The notes under the pieces: generated by a model | Databases searched by the model: none | What the model saw: the letters and a program-made list of their open reading frames with translations, nothing else | What the model was told of the DNA's origin: nothing | Made by a program: the position numbers and the translations under genes | Assembly (NCBI RefSeq): GCF_905404315.1 | Contig: NC_066283.1 | Location: 3,472,001 to 3,536,000, forward strand | DNA: 64,000 nt | Source of the DNA: Leptidea sinapis | Lineage: Eukaryota; Arthropoda; Insecta; Lepidoptera; Pieridae | Reading direction: 5' to 3' | Shown: positions 1 to 11,808 of the stretch, one piece after another | Position numbering within the stretch: the stretch's first letter is position 1 | Layout: every line of letters begins with the position of its first letter

Positions 1-39
1 TAATTGTAATATTTGTAATTGTGACTTTGTAAAATTATG

Positions 40-657
40 CAAATCAAATCAAATCAAAATATTTTATTGCAAGTCACATTTTACAGTAGGATGGTACATT
101 AATGGGTAGACAATATGTGACGCCCTGCAAGGGCACAGCAACGTTATACATAAAATAAATAAGTCTTATACATTCTTATACTATATTGAAACTAATTCTC
201 ACACTTGTAATTAAAAAATTCGGGTAAATCGTAGAAGCATTTTGAAACTAAAAAAAAATTAAGATGTCTTTTAAATAGAGAAGGCTTCTCTTTATTTTTA
301 ATTTCGTTTGGGATGTGATTATAAATTTTTATTGCCATGTGGTGAGGGCTCGATGACACTAATGGCATACTTGTTTGGGGAATTTTTAATTTGTTTAAAT
401 TTCTATTATTTCGCTTGTTATTTGGTAGTGTTGAGTATAAGTCCGAATGTTTTTTAACAAATTTACATGCTTCTAGGATGTAAATTGAAGTAAGAGTTAA
501 AATTTTGTGTTTAATAAAATATGGTCTACATGAATCCATTTGCTGAATATTTTCTAAAATTCTGATACATTTTTTCTGTTGAATAAATATATCCTTTATT
601 TCACTACAGTTTCCCCATATTAATATTCCATATGATAATCTAGAATGCAATGTGTAT
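40..657 (-). pseudogene. LINE 3' fragment, reverse transcriptase C-terminus
   Basis: A minus-strand open frame (650 to 192, 152 residues) begins SYGILIWGN and ends in a short 3' UTR. The SYGI-WG motif, followed by a Gln/Lys-rich stretch, matches the region after the RT palm in Jockey/CR1-group LINEs, and the intact element at 49-55 kb has SYGILLWG at the same place. The tail on the minus strand is AATAAAATATT followed by repeated TTTGAT units, comparable to the (TTTGAC)n tail of that intact element. The endonuclease and the RT catalytic motifs are missing, so this is a 5'-truncated insertion. The exact family is not assigned. Confidence 0.75.
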
Positions 658-869
658 GCGTGTCTGAAATAATACTATTATTACAATAAATATTGCGTTA
701 TTCCCTGTTCTAGTAATAAAATAATCACAGCAGAACTCTTAAGCTGTGAGTCAAAATCTCATAGAAATAATCATACATAAATAAAATTTTAAATAGATAA
801 TTTTCTATGTTTTTATTGTGATAACCCTCACTTCTAGGATTAATTACACAAATAAAACTGAAAACAAAA

Positions 870-1165
870 TTTTATGAACGATGCGAGACTCGAACCCGCG
901 ACCTGTGTGACGTTGACGTGCCACACGTTCTGAATAATTCTACAGGAAATAAGAAAGATACTGGGAACACATATCATTCGTAAGTATTTTGTATTTTATT
1001 AATTTCAATGTAAAATAACACGAAGCGTATGTTACAAAATTTAAAAGATGCCATTGAGTGTCAACATGCCACGCACACAAGCATCTAATAGTAGCCGTAA
1101 TAAAAAAGCTACTGTTATTAGGTAGTGCGGTATCTAGTTGGAGCGCAGCGGAGATCAATCTTTAA
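870..1165. repeat. Dispersed repeat with tRNA-like B box
   Basis: Minus-strand GGTTCGAGTC resembles a Pol III B box, preceded by AGAACGTGTGGCACGT. Plus-strand GGAGCGCAGCGGAGA follows at about 1140. Both blocks recur at 25.55-25.69 kb, where they share one orientation. Probably SINE-derived; no usable tRNA fold was found. Confidence 0.4.
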
Positions 1166-1245
1166 TCTAACACTATAATTAAGTACATTTTTACATAAAT
1201 GCAATTGGACGATATTATTGCTAATCAGTGACCTATGTCCTATTC

Positions 1246-1560
1246 TCTAATATATAAAATTCTCGTGTCATGGTGTTAAACTCTGAACTCCTCCGAAACG
1301 GCTTGATCGATTCTCATAAAATTGAGTGCATATTGGGTAGGTCTGAGAATCGGACATCTATTTTTCATCCCCCTAAATGTTTAGGGTGGTCCACACGAAA
1401 TATTTTTTGTTAATTTTTTTGACATTTTTTAAAATTTGTTTGATTATGAGTCAGCATTAAAAAATACATACAACTTCAAATTTTCACCCATCAACGAACA
1501 ACAGTTACTTTTGTATCGCGATTTTAATATCGGCAATACTACGTTTGCTGGGTCAGCTAG
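1246..1560 (+). mobile_element. Non-autonomous Helitron (family A)
   Basis: The element starts TCTAATATATAAAATTCTCG and ends TTTGCTGGGTCAGCTAG before a T, the 5'-TC...CTAG-3' pattern of Helitrons. GCTG-GGT-CAGC can form the short 3' hairpin. Copies lie at 31443-31756 and, inverted, at 40935-41225; a decayed one is at 63018-63340. It encodes no protein. Confidence 0.75.
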
Positions 1561-2194
1561 TAGATGTATAAAAATATCTCTTGATATATATTTAGAACAT
1601 TGGATTCATTAGAAAAAAGGAAGGGAAGAAAAATCATTTACCGGTACATGCAGTGCCATTCAGGATTCTTGATGGAACCCAAAATCACTCTATGGTATAA
1701 GATGTTAAGTTTAATTTGTCCCTTCAAACCCAATCAACCCAAACCCAAGCAGTAGTGTGAAGGCACAAATAGGGCCACGGTAGAACGAGTCGCCACTGTG
1801 GAAGGAAAATATCTTTTTTTTTATTAGGAAGAGCAAACAGCTACAACTTACAAAGTAGATACATAAAGAAATAACATATAAGTCTAATAAAATTGTAGTC
1901 AGATACGCTATCCACATCTTACTATGAAAAACTTTGAGGTATTCAATGTTAGGTACAAAAAGAAATGTTTATACAATACTAATTGAAACTAAAGAGAAAT
2001 AAACAATGTTCTTAATATTATGGCTACTTGGGGTAAATTAAATTTATAAAAATCAAACAATTAATAAAAACAAAAAGGAAAACAAAAGAAATAATTATCT
2101 ACACAAATGTACACTAAATTATGACTATATATACAATGATATTAACCTAAAGTACTTATGATGTTCAGTAGGTATTTAAAAGAATGTATGTAAA
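1561..2194. other. No gene; small retroposon scrap
   Basis: Minus-strand 1640-1700 (CATGCAGTGCCATTCAGGAT and following) resembles the poly(A) retroposon seen at 58.3 kb. The rest is AT-rich DNA in which I recognise nothing. Confidence 0.4.
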
Positions 2195-2418
2195 TAAATC
2201 AAATATTATCCAGTATTTTTTTAATTTGGCACTTGAACTGGCTTTTGGATAAATGGAAAATATCAACACTAACGAATACTTTGTTGTAATTGTCAACTAA
2301 TTGATGCAGAGGTGATCTTATTCCTGCATTAGAACGAAATTTACCAGTTGCAAAAAGTTTACGATTACACAGTCCTCGGATATGGGCTGTTCTAGGAATA
2401 ACATAATTTTATTTGCTG
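2195..2418 (-). pseudogene. Unrecognised ORF fragment, possibly LINE C-terminus
   Basis: About 70 codons are open without an ATG, reading NYVIPRTAHIRGLCNRKLF near the start and ending QIKKILDNI before a TGA. The mix of basic, aromatic and Asn-rich residues ending in a Lys-rich tail resembles the tails of non-LTR reverse transcriptases. No diagnostic motif is present, so family and function are not assigned. Confidence 0.3.
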
Positions 2419-3295
2419 GTCAATTCTGTACAATCAAATTTGTTAGTATTATGGATACGATTTCAAAATAAAATCAATTTAAAAATAAACCACGAAGAAC
2501 AATAGCATAATGATATATACACGTCCATTCAGTTCCGCGATCAAGAGGATAGTATGCAATTATTCTAAATTCAAAACTAAAACACAATCAGTGGTCACTG
2601 GCTGGTTGGTCGCGTACCGCGCACGGGCTATGTTCAGTGTTGCCAGTTATATAATTAGAAAATGAAAGGGTGGCGCACACGCAGCCCCAGGCGCGAACAT
2701 TACTATCGCTTACCATCGCGGTTCTGCGTTTAGGGATGTGCATTAAAATTTGTGTATCGATAATAAAATAACGATGTAGATCAGTACCGCATTTATTGCC
2801 TTTATTTTCAAACATTAAATCTTTTGTGCTTTTTCTCTTAAATGTTGACGGTATTATACTTTACGATTTTGAGCAGCATTCGCAAACTATTTCCTAGATT
2901 CTAGGCCCTAGAATAAATGTTATACCTGTGACTATATGTTATAAGTAAAATACAATATTTTACTCAGTAATATTGAAAAAAATTTGACTTTAATAAAAAA
3001 TAAAGCTTTACGATTCGTACAATTTAATTCATAGCGAGGTTTTTAATTTATTGATGAAAAAGTGAAGTGTTTCTGTTACTCTGTCATTTAAATTAGCTAA
3101 AAACTTTACTTTCACAACTATAATAAAGTTAGTTTATTACTTATCTCACCTTTTGAATAATTTTCTTGCTATGACTATATTAAAATTTAATGAAGATAAG
3201 TCGAGAACCTCAATAAGATAAATAAAGTTTGCGTCCCTTCCCTTTAAGCTCCAAAACAGTAATTAAATCCTAAGTCATTAGTCATTCCTAATAAT
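2419..3295. other. No recognisable feature
   Basis: AT-rich DNA. The short open frame on the minus strand at 2588-2815 has no family signature. Confidence 0.4.
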
Positions 3296-4025
3296 AGGTT
3301 GGGGAAACAAAAGTTCAATTTTTTTCAAAGTTTTTTTACATTTAAGTATGTATCATATAGTTCGAAGAATTTAAGAAATCTTGTGACATGTATCCCGGTG
3401 CCGTAAAAATTTTGGGACTTCTGATAAAAAAAAAACGTGATAAGTAGTTTTGGCAGTCCTATCTGATGTTATCCTGACATTGCCTTAAGAATTCAGACTA
3501 GATAAAAACAAGTGGAAATCCGATCGTGCAAAGTCAGGGCTATATGGTGGGTGCATTAAATCCTACCAGCCAAACTGTTTTAAATTTTGCTGAGCAACTT
3601 ACTGTGTAGGTTTAGCGTTATCGAGATGATGAATCACACTCTTTCTATAGATAAATTTCAACCACTTTCTCTCAACTTCTTGCTTGCTTTCTTATCAGTT
3701 GTAGGCAGTAGAGAACCAAATTTAGAGTTCTTCCCTACACAAACAGCATCACCTTAGCAGTAACCCGGGTTTTGCCACAGTCTGTGAAGCCTGACTGACT
3801 ACGACCTTTTCCGAACGTTCTTATTGTAAGTAATCCACTCTTCTTTCTTTCACTTCATATTGACTACAGATATGCCAATTTTACTCCGATCTTTCAAAAG
3901 TGTAATAGAGTGACCAGAGTGAAGCGCATCTTTGACGTCGTAACTCCCGGATTGACAACGCTTAAACCATCTTTGTCAACATATGTCGCAATATTTTTCG
4001 TGGCTTGTATTACAGCTTATCCTTA
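3296..4025 (-). pseudogene. Decayed mariner-family transposase
   Basis: Read on the minus strand with frameshifts, 3500-3640 gives HHLDNAKP, then about 20 residues later HPPYSPDFARSDFHLF, the second and third catalytic-Asp motifs of mariner (DD34D) transposases. The low-coordinate end carries AGGTTGGGGAAACAAA, which resembles a mariner terminal repeat. The frame is broken by many stops, and I could not find a matching right terminal repeat, so the upper boundary is uncertain. This is an old inactive copy, unrelated in detail to the younger mariner at 47.0-48.3 kb. Confidence 0.65.
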
Positions 4026-4235
4026 TTTTATAATATAATTTTAAAATGTGTCGAATTTATTCTCTATATTCACTCATTTTGACAAAAAGAAAAACAAATG
4101 AAAAATAACAACATTTTTCTAATTCGTTTATTTCTTCGAAATGTTACCATAGGTGTCACCAAAACCAGCCAAACACAGCAAAGAGTACAACCAAAGTGAT
4201 TTTGTTACAATTTGTACATACTAAATAGAAAATAC

Positions 4236-4440
4236 TTAAGATGCCACAGATTGGAATGGAGCAACCGCCCTCAGGCTATTCAATAATAAATTTCATTATA
4301 CGATATTATATTGTAAAGAAACTTCATAAAAAGATAAGAAGCCCGGTGAGTTTCTTGTGCCCATTCTTCTCAGGTCTCAGGCTTTTTTCGAGTGGGTGGT
4401 ACTTTTTATGTGATCTTACTTGCTTCATAAGTCAAAACCT
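4236..4440 (+). repeat. LINE 3' UTR fragment
   Basis: GCCCATTCTTCTCAGGTCT and TCGAGTGGGTGGTA match the 3' UTR of the truncated LINE at 7935-8510. No protein motif remains. Confidence 0.55.
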
Positions 4441-4869
4441 AATTTTTTTCACATCTCTCTTGATATTCGATAAAATATAATTTTTATTTTATCGATAACA
4501 GCAAGGTGCTGCCCTAACCAAAAATTTACGTCATGTCCCCGAGGGCAGATGGTAATATTCTTTATTTTCGAATATTAATAAGCTCGGTGCAAGATTAGGC
4601 TGTGTTATTTTATTATCTTCTGTCTCTGTTGCTCTGCTACCTATCCTCTTCTTGCTATAAGGAGCGTTAAATATTTAATGATTGTTTTTGTTTATAATAC
4701 TTTTAGTTCTCTTTTTTTAACATCTCTAAAGAGTTCCTTTGCAGAACTCGATCACATTGCAATGCAACCATGACCCTGAAACAAGTTGGAATTGCAGAAT
4801 GTCCATTCGGAGGCTTCTTAACGAGTGGGGCTGGCTTTTTAGCACAGTATGTTTTCTGCTGTTTAGAAG

Positions 4870-4990
4870 AAATGTCTAAGCACTATTTGTGCTTCAGTTA
4901 GAACGGCGCCGTAACAAATGAAATTACTGCGCTAATGAGACTTAACATACTATGCATTGAGATGACGAGACGAGTCACTTTAATCATTCA
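4870..4990 (+). repeat. Poly(A) retroposon fragment
   Basis: AACGGCGCCGTAAC and AAATGAGACTTAACAT match the family best seen at 62599-62914. It ends CCCATAAAAAAC. Confidence 0.55.
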
Positions 4991-5460
4991 TCCCATAAAA
5001 AACAAAAGTTCAGTACTATAGTCCACTACCACGGTGCGCGCATACCGAATATTGAATAATAATATATCCACACCCAAAGGATTGAATCCATACAAAACAC
5101 ATCCTAAAGTACCTAACGATGTAGCGTTCTAACAATTTAGCGATATGCTGCTATTACAAGCAATCCTAAATGGTAAAATTGATTGTCTCTCCTTATTAGC
5201 GAATTTCTCATTTAACGTCTCATCCTAAAGAAGTAAGAACACACGCAACTTCTGGCTGTACCGAAAGTCAACACCAACAACACACAAAAGGGCCTATAAA
5301 GCTTATTATAATTACTTTAAATATGTTTTACTTGTCCAAAGTACAGCTAAACGAAGAAATAAGAAATATATATCTACTATATTATTTTATATTTTTATTA
5401 TAATATTGATCCATACATACACACACACGCATGTAACCTTATTTTGTTTCATTTAAATTC
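4991..5460. other. No recognisable feature
   Basis: No coding signature, repeat family or RNA gene recognised, apart from a short CA-rich run near 5415. Confidence 0.4.
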
Positions 5461-5738
5461 TAACGGCCTTGCAAATAAACTTGGTATATAGTTATAACTG
5501 ATGATAAACAAAGAAAATGCAAAATGTTTACAATACCGTTGAGAACACTGTCATTACAATGATAATTATGAAGTTTACCGAATGACAAGCTGCCTTGCAA
5601 ATAAACGCGGGAAACGTTATACGTCCGAACAAATCATTCGTAAGCAAAATGTCTATTTGTAAACATTTTACATATTATTTGGTTTATGCTAAGTTATAAC
5701 TTTATGCCAATTTTATTTTATTTGTAAGGCCGTAAGTA
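5461..5738. mobile_element. MITE-like inverted repeat
   Basis: The left end, AACGGCCTTGCAAATAAA, is an imperfect inverted match to the right end, TTATTTGTAAGGCCGT. The similarity continues inward about 80 bp through GCAAAATG-TTTACA. The right half recurs at 26522-26615. Target duplication and superfamily are not resolved. Confidence 0.5.
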
Positions 5739-6229
5739 TCTTTCTTTGTATACTAATTTTAAATTTCTTAATTTATTCTGGTTTGTTAGATCATAATTTC
5801 ATTCATTTAATATGTTATATACTGTAATCAGTTTTGGCCTTGTTTTTCTACTTTATATTATAATAATTAAATGAAAATAAATAAATATAATAGAACCTAA
5901 AAAATTCCGATTTATAAAATATATTTTCTGCAAATTAACTTATCTATGCTAATCATAAATCGTAATTTCATAGAAACCAGTGCAATCAGTGGACTCAATT
6001 ACAGCAAACTTATTCGTATATAATGTTAGAGAGTATTTCACCCCATAAATATTCAAATTTAAAAGAATTCCCCTTAATGTATTTAATAGCTCGGTCATTT
6101 TCCATTCTTTCGAATGTACCAATTAGGGTCATAGATCAATTATTATGACATTACCTAGGCATTAAACTGTAGTTGTAAATTACAGGCTTTCTACACTTTG
6201 TGATTTGATACTTACGTTGTCTATAGTCA
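5739..6229. other. No recognisable feature
   Basis: AT-rich DNA without a coding signature. Confidence 0.4.
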
Positions 6230-6400
6230 CTTATTACTCTTTATAAATTCAAAGACACTATATAATACTTAGACAACCGATAAAAACAGGCCAGGTTTAA
6301 GTATTAAATTAGTGTGCGTGATATTCTACGTCTTGCACGCGCGATTTGTATGACACTTTGTGTTAGTGTGCGCATATTGCTCAAAATAGAGTTTAAAATA
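6230..6400 (-). repeat. Copy of the 40.5-kb MITE family
   Basis: The complement of this stretch (CTCTATTTTGAGCA, then ACGCACAC, then TTTTTATCGGTTGT) aligns over about 150 bp with 40505-40660. Confidence 0.6.
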
Positions 6401-6786
6401 CAGTTTTTTTTGCCATTTCCGTGGTGTATATCAATTAGAAAGTCGTATAAGTAACTTTTGTGGTATGCTATAGCACGGTTCGTCATGATCACTGAAATAT
6501 AATTGCTTGCGGCGGCGTCATGTGTCGGTATGTCTCCTTCCCTCAAATATGTGGGAAGGGAACGATGGCTGGTTCATGCGTCAACTCGTGAAGGAGTCCT
6601 GCTTGTGGTGCCAGGTCGACCTGTTATAGTTAATAAATCATAACTAATTATGACTGTATCATGTTCAAGAAGCATCCTTACCTACACATACAATGAATTC
6701 AAGCTCTAAAAGTTGATGAATCCAATATTATGATAATTTATATTTATAGGGTTTATTCTTAATTACTTTTTATTAAGTATTTTATA
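6401..6786. other. No recognisable feature
   Basis: The minus-strand open frame at 6304-6546 starts inside a repeat and shows no domain. Confidence 0.4.
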
Positions 6787-7348
6787 GTAGCTGATGCCCG
6801 CGCCTTCGTCCGCGTAGATTAAGGGTTTTTAAAAATAATAAGCAAGTTTGGAATTGAAAATAATATATATATATATAAAACAATATACTGAGTCAGCTCC
6901 TTTTAGCAGGGAATCACGCTCACACTGTTATTTTTAATTTTTAATTTTTATTTTTTTATAATATTGTTACGTTATTTAATTAAGTATTTTAAGATTTTAA
7001 TTAATATTGTAAATTATTGTTTTTTGTGTGAGTGTTTTTTATTGCTAATAAAGTGTGTTTATAATTCTATTTCTATTTCTAAAATTATCTCATTTCCTAT
7101 TCCAGATCTGATTGTTATGGCAAACTAAACCTACTATTGGTATAAATATAGCTGATCGACGAGAATTTCTGTTTTTCACAAATCCCGCGGGAACCATTGA
7201 TTTTTCCAAGATAAAATGTAGCCTATGTCCTTTCCCAAACTGTAGTCTATCTCTGCACTGAATTTCATCCAAAGAGGTTCAGTAGTCTGACTTGGGTTAG
7301 GCGTGAAAGCTTAACAAACAAACTTACATTCACATTTATAATATTAGA
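6787..7348 (-). mobile_element. Helitron-like element carrying an insertion
   Basis: On the minus strand it starts TCTAATATTATAAATGTG and ends near GGCATCAGCTAC, close to the Helitron pattern with a degraded CTAG. Positions 6851-7083 are a separate insertion. Confidence 0.5.
6851..7083 (+). mobile_element. LINE/SINE 3' end nested in a Helitron
   Basis: AT-rich sequence ends GCTAATAAAGTGTG followed by TATTTC repeats. A poly(A) signal plus a simple-repeat tail is typical of a non-LTR 3' terminus. The host repeat resumes on both sides. Confidence 0.5.
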
Positions 7349-7934
7349 AGGGATTATTTAAACACGGTTTATATATTGGAAGCAGCACCTTTCAAACTAT
7401 TTCGTTATGTATATTACAGCCATTGTAAAATACTGTATATTTGTTTGAAATGAGTGGCCGTTGAGTTTCTCGTATGTTCTTCTCACGAGCTCTACTTTTT
7501 CCGTATATATGGTAGATTCAGTAATTTTAAAGGCATAATTATAGAGGTTAGTTTAAGACTAATTGAATAAAGTTTATTTGACTTGGCCTTGAACCACACA
7601 AACGATTTTAACAGTCATTTTGAATTTCACAACACATAGGTAATGTGTCTTATATTTTCTGGGATACATCGCTTAACAGAAGACAAACTATACTTAACAG
7701 AGCAGTAGGCGAAACAACTCATGTTTGATTCTAATTTTAGTTTCGTAGTCTTGCAAGAGACGGGTGGAAGTAGTCACCGAACAGGTTACAAGTTTTATTG
7801 TTCAGATAAAAATAAAAAACTACGATTACGTAATCTCACAATATCACAATAGTATTTTTGTGTTAAGCATTCCTTTACTAGCATAAACCTCAGGTAAAAC
7901 AAAAAAAAAAACAAATAAGCACTGAAAATCTAAA
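7349..7934. other. No recognisable feature
   Basis: No coding or repeat signature recognised. Confidence 0.4.
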
Positions 7935-8510
7935 CACTTCACAAAGATTCTTGGTATAACTTTAGATCAAAAGCAGAATCGGAGTCATCATATTATCAGC
8001 TATTCAGGATTAAACTGAGCAATATATTCTTGATAATGCGAGCGCTCTTCTAACTAAGCCAACCGTTCGATATGTTCATAAGCCCATTGAGGAATTTGCT
8101 AGAAACTGTGACAATCATAATGTTAACGCGAGGAACAAACATAAACTTGTTATGCCTCCTACTCGGTTAAGTCTTTTATTGGGCGATGTAAATGCTTTGA
8201 CAATATGATCCCAGAAAATGTACAAAACAAATGTGTTACAAAATTTAAAAGAATTGTTAACAAACGGTTGTGTGAGAAGGGTTACTATAGCATAAACGAT
8301 TTTCTTAATGACACCACAGACTGTGAATGAACACCCTCAGGCTCTTAAATTATAAATGTTTATTGTACGGTATCACATTGTAATCTATATTTAAAAAAAA
8401 CCCCGCTGAGTATTCTGCGCCCGTTCTTCTCAGGTCTGAGGCCGACTATTTTGAATGGGTGGTAGTTTTTGACGTTCAATAAATGATTTTGAATAAAAAA
8501 AAATGAATTT
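7935..8510 (+). pseudogene. LINE 3' fragment, RT C-terminus plus 3' UTR
   Basis: Translation with frameshifts gives ILGITLDQK (compare FLGITLDNK in the intact LINE at 49-55 kb), then ARNKHKLVMPPTRLS, the ARNK/TRNK motif near the end of Jockey-group RTs, and a terminal GYYSINDFLND-like segment. The 3' UTR has GCCCGTTCTTCTCAGGTCTG and TTCAATAAATGATTTTGAAT, a poly(A) signal with a short repeated tail. The RT core is lost by truncation and internal deletion. The 3' UTR differs from that of the intact element, so this is a related but distinct family. Confidence 0.7.
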
Positions 8511-8544
8511 GAATTAAATTCAACCTTGGCACGGCACACTATAA

Positions 8545-8715
8545 ATTAAGATGTCACCTGACCTTAAGTGATCACCGCCGCCCACATTTACTTATAACTC
8601 CAGAGGAATCACAGGAGCCAACTTTTTAGGACGATGTAGCCACCCACTATTTTGAAGGGGTACCGTCGTATCATACTTGAAGCACCGGGCAGAGAAGCTC
8701 ATTCCATATTCAAAT
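8545..8715 (-). repeat. Old LINE 3' end (17.8-kb family)
   Basis: AAGTGATCACCGCCGCCCAC, CAGAGGAATCACAGGAG and AGAAGCTCATTCCA match the tail of the LINE at 17828-20960, with much divergence. Confidence 0.6.
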
Positions 8716-8739
8716 TCAAAATAGGACATATTATGTGTC

Positions 8740-9115
8740 TATGGACAGGTATTCAAAAATCATATTGAGATATCTAATATAATTTATTCTAAGCTGAATA
8801 GTTTGCACGAGAGACACTTCCAATATGGTAAAATGTGTCCCCCCTGTAACTTCTGAAATAAGAGAATGATAAAACTAAAAAATATATAATACATTAAGAT
8901 ACATTACCTTGCAAACTTCAAACAAGATTTGAACGAAATCTATTAAGTAGTTTTTTTTTATACGTCTTAAATCGTAAAACGCAATTTACCTTTCATTGAA
9001 TCAACTCAAATATAAAAATAACTTTTAGTTTAATAAACATAATATGAACTTTTATATTATGTTACTTGCTGCTACGGAACCCTTCATGGGCGAGTCTGAC
9101 TCGCACTTGGCCACT
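8740..9115. repeat. Dispersed repeat with GGCGAGTCTGACTCGC block
   Basis: GCTACGGAACCCTTCATGGG and the palindromic GCGAGTCTGACTCGC before CACTTGGCCA match my memory of a common lepidopteran repeat. A second ACAGAACCCTTC copy is at about 9231. Element class unknown. Confidence 0.45.
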
Positions 9116-9309
9116 TTTTTTTATTTTATTTTTTCAATTCAATAACGGTTTTAGAGACAAGTCATTTAAGCCAAACACAGGAATTAATATTATACAATTT
9201 CGTAAAGGTTCCTTTACTGTTTTAAAGGTACAGAACCCTTCAAGGGTTTTTTATTCAAATATCCTCGCGTAATAAAAAGTTATCCATCAAAATGATGCGA
9301 AAAGACTTA

Positions 9310-9982
9310 CGAGATCTAAAACTAAAAACTCATTCCTCAAAGTGACGAATTACTGGCCAAATGACATCGGGAACACACAAAAGGGTGCGTTAGTCAAACA
9401 ATGGTTTTTTCATTTAAACATATCTGTAAATAGGGCTGCCACTTTGAGTTTTAATAACATTAATTTTTTTGATTAACGCGATACACATCAGAAAAGAATA
9501 CTTTTTAGATTATTATAACTTTTAACTAATTTTCACATACTTTTACTTAATGTTAAAAAAAGTATATACATTTGCCCTTTTACCCTTTGCACTGCAAACT
9601 GAAAACGAAACGGCGGTATAAATAAAAAATCATAATATTAATGTCTGTTATAATACACGCTTTGTAATCCATTGAAAATATTTTTATTCAAATATAATAT
9701 TTAGTTGCGCGTGACAACCCTACGTAGTTTATCATTACAAGCCCCCGCGAACGCTTCAAACGACAAATTTTGCCAATAGACTACCCGCAGTGTGGTTTAA
9801 CGAAATCATCTCGGACAAGTTAGGGCTGCACCCCACAAACGCACGTTGATTCTTGTGCCCCAAGGACTTATCTAGGTGGCGCATCGGTGCCAAGTTGACT
9901 AGAAAATTACTTTTTAAGGAGTTAATTACGCTTGATACACTTTTCGTTGAAAATTTTTTGAGTATTTAGAGAAAGCTATTAA
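9310..9982. other. No recognisable feature
   Basis: No gene or known repeat seen. Confidence 0.4.
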
Positions 9983-10341
9983 TCTATATAAATAAAAATG
10001 AATTGCTGTTCGTTAGTCTCGCTAAAACTCGAGAACGGCTGGACCGGTTTGGGCTAATTTTGGTCTTGAATTATTTGTGGAAGTCCAGGGATGGTTTGAA
10101 AGGTAGGAAAATAGGAAAATGCTGCTAAATAAAATAAAAACAACAAATTTGTTTTTCCTTTGATGTCACCATACATAATTTCTATGAGAGAATTTATTGA
10201 CGCACGGTTTGACAGTTATGCTGTGAATCAATTTCATTACGACAGCAGGGTGCATATTTTACATATTATATTATTGACAAATTCATATAAAAACATTATT
10301 TTATTTATTATATACAGAACAACGTCTGTCGGGTCAGCTAG
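9983..10341 (+). mobile_element. Non-autonomous Helitron (family B)
   Basis: Starts TCTATATAAATAAAAATG and ends AACGTCTGTCGGGTCAGCTAG before T. The 3' half (TGACGCACGGTTTGACAGT) is shared with copies at 10454, 56718 and 57076, while the 5' half is different. Confidence 0.65.
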
Positions 10342-10453
10342 TAAGCTATAAAAAAATGTGCGTGTAATCTATATGCCCTATTAAAGTAAAACTTGCATTC
10401 GTTAGTGACACGTATTACTATAACATTAAACCTAATTTAAAATATATACCATA

Positions 10454-10796
10454 CTAGCTGATCCGACAGACGTTGTTCTGTAAAGAATAAATAAAATACT
10501 GTTTTATATGAATATTCAATAATATTTTTCAAAACATCAAGTTGTTATAATAAAATTGTTTCACAGCAGAACTGTCAACCCGGGCGTCAATAAATTCTCA
10601 CACAGAAAATATGTCCATACAAAACAAATATTGGAAATAAAAATATATTAGGAGTTCCAAATTGAAATAAAAAGTATCCTATCTCTCAAGTTGGACTAAA
10701 CTGCACTCCATGAAGTAATCCCCATTAAAATCCGTTCATTAGTTTAGGAGTCCATCGCTGACAAACAACGTGTCACGTAATTTATATATATTAAGA
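10454..10796 (-). mobile_element. Non-autonomous Helitron (family B, inverted)
   Basis: The complement starts TCTTAATATATATAAATTAC and ends CGTCTGTCGGATCAGCTAG. Nearly the same 5' end is found at 56718. Confidence 0.7.
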
Positions 10797-10833
10797 TTAA
10801 GATGATAGTTTACACATTTTATTTATTTATTTA

Positions 10834-11117
10834 CTAGCTGACCCGGCAAACGTTGTTTTGCCAAATAAATTATTATTAACGTATGACCGTTTCTTGGACA
10901 TTGCAACATTACTTTATATTTCTAAAATAAAAGATTTTTTTTCTAAAATAAACGTAGCCTAAGTTACTCCTTAATACATCAGCTACCTGCCAATAAAATT
11001 TCCATCAAAATCGGCCCAGCCATTTCAGAGATTAGCCGGATAGACAGACAGACAAAAATACAAAAAAAGAATATTTTTGTGTAAGTACCGTCTATATATT
11101 CATATACATGTAGTAAA
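10834..11117 (-). mobile_element. Non-autonomous Helitron (family C)
   Basis: The complement ends AACGTTTGCCGGGTCAGCTAG. Internal CCGGCTAATCTCTGAAATGG matches the plus-strand copy at 46505-46785. The 5' end is approximate. Confidence 0.65.
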
Positions 11118-11286
11118 AAACGGTTATTTCAATTTTACAAATATTCGTCCCTTATTTTAATTTAAAAAAATCTTCGTTATAGATGTTCTCTCTCGCACTT
11201 GTGTCTATAAAGCAGTCGTATGAGTCTATTACATAGACTCACATAGTGTATCGATGTCGCTGGTTAATTAGCTGCACTTGAAATAA

Positions 11287-11808
11287 ATATTATGACTGTT
11301 CATTGTCAGTACATTTATGAAAATTTAATATACGTTCACAAAAATCGTCACCTTTTTGCTCTTAATAGTGATTTTCATTATTATAACACTAGAAATAAGG
11401 GATTGCTTGTAACTAATTCTAGTAGGCTTCATAAGATACATAATAGCTTTAAGGGTAAATGGATACACTTCTATAATAAAGTACCAGCTACTGTTCAGGC
11501 ATTATCTATAAATAAATTTAAATGTCCACTGCTGAATATCTAAATGATCGGACAGCCTGGGACTAGATTGTGATTTTTTATAGCGATAGAAATGACTGCA
11601 CAATATTGTATATTTTTATTGAAAAGAGCGCAAAAAAAAGAATGCTGGGAGAGTTTCTTGCGCCGCTTCTTCTCTCTCAGAGCGCCATTTGTTTCCGAAG
11701 CGGTAGTAGTATCTAGTAGTTATTAGAAATGACAACAAAAAGAATTCTAAAGGAATCAATTTTGAGAAAAATTGCCTTTTATGCTTTTTTATGCCTTTAT
11801 AGTCATCC
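11287..11808 (+). pseudogene. 5'-truncated LINE, RT C-terminus plus 3' UTR
   Basis: The frame 11292-11543 aligns with the last ~95 residues of ORF2 of the intact LINE: VHCQYIYENLIYVHKN, then NTRNKGL, RLHKI and SFKGKW correspond to VTCQYIYENLMYVHRN, NTRNKDK, RLHKV and SFKGQC. The frame ends early (PLLNI) where the intact copy continues. The 3' UTR carries GAGAGTTTCTTGCGCCGC and GCGCCATTTGTTTCCGAAG and ends in TTTATGCC-type repeats. The same 3' UTR recurs at 29300-29562. Confidence 0.8.
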
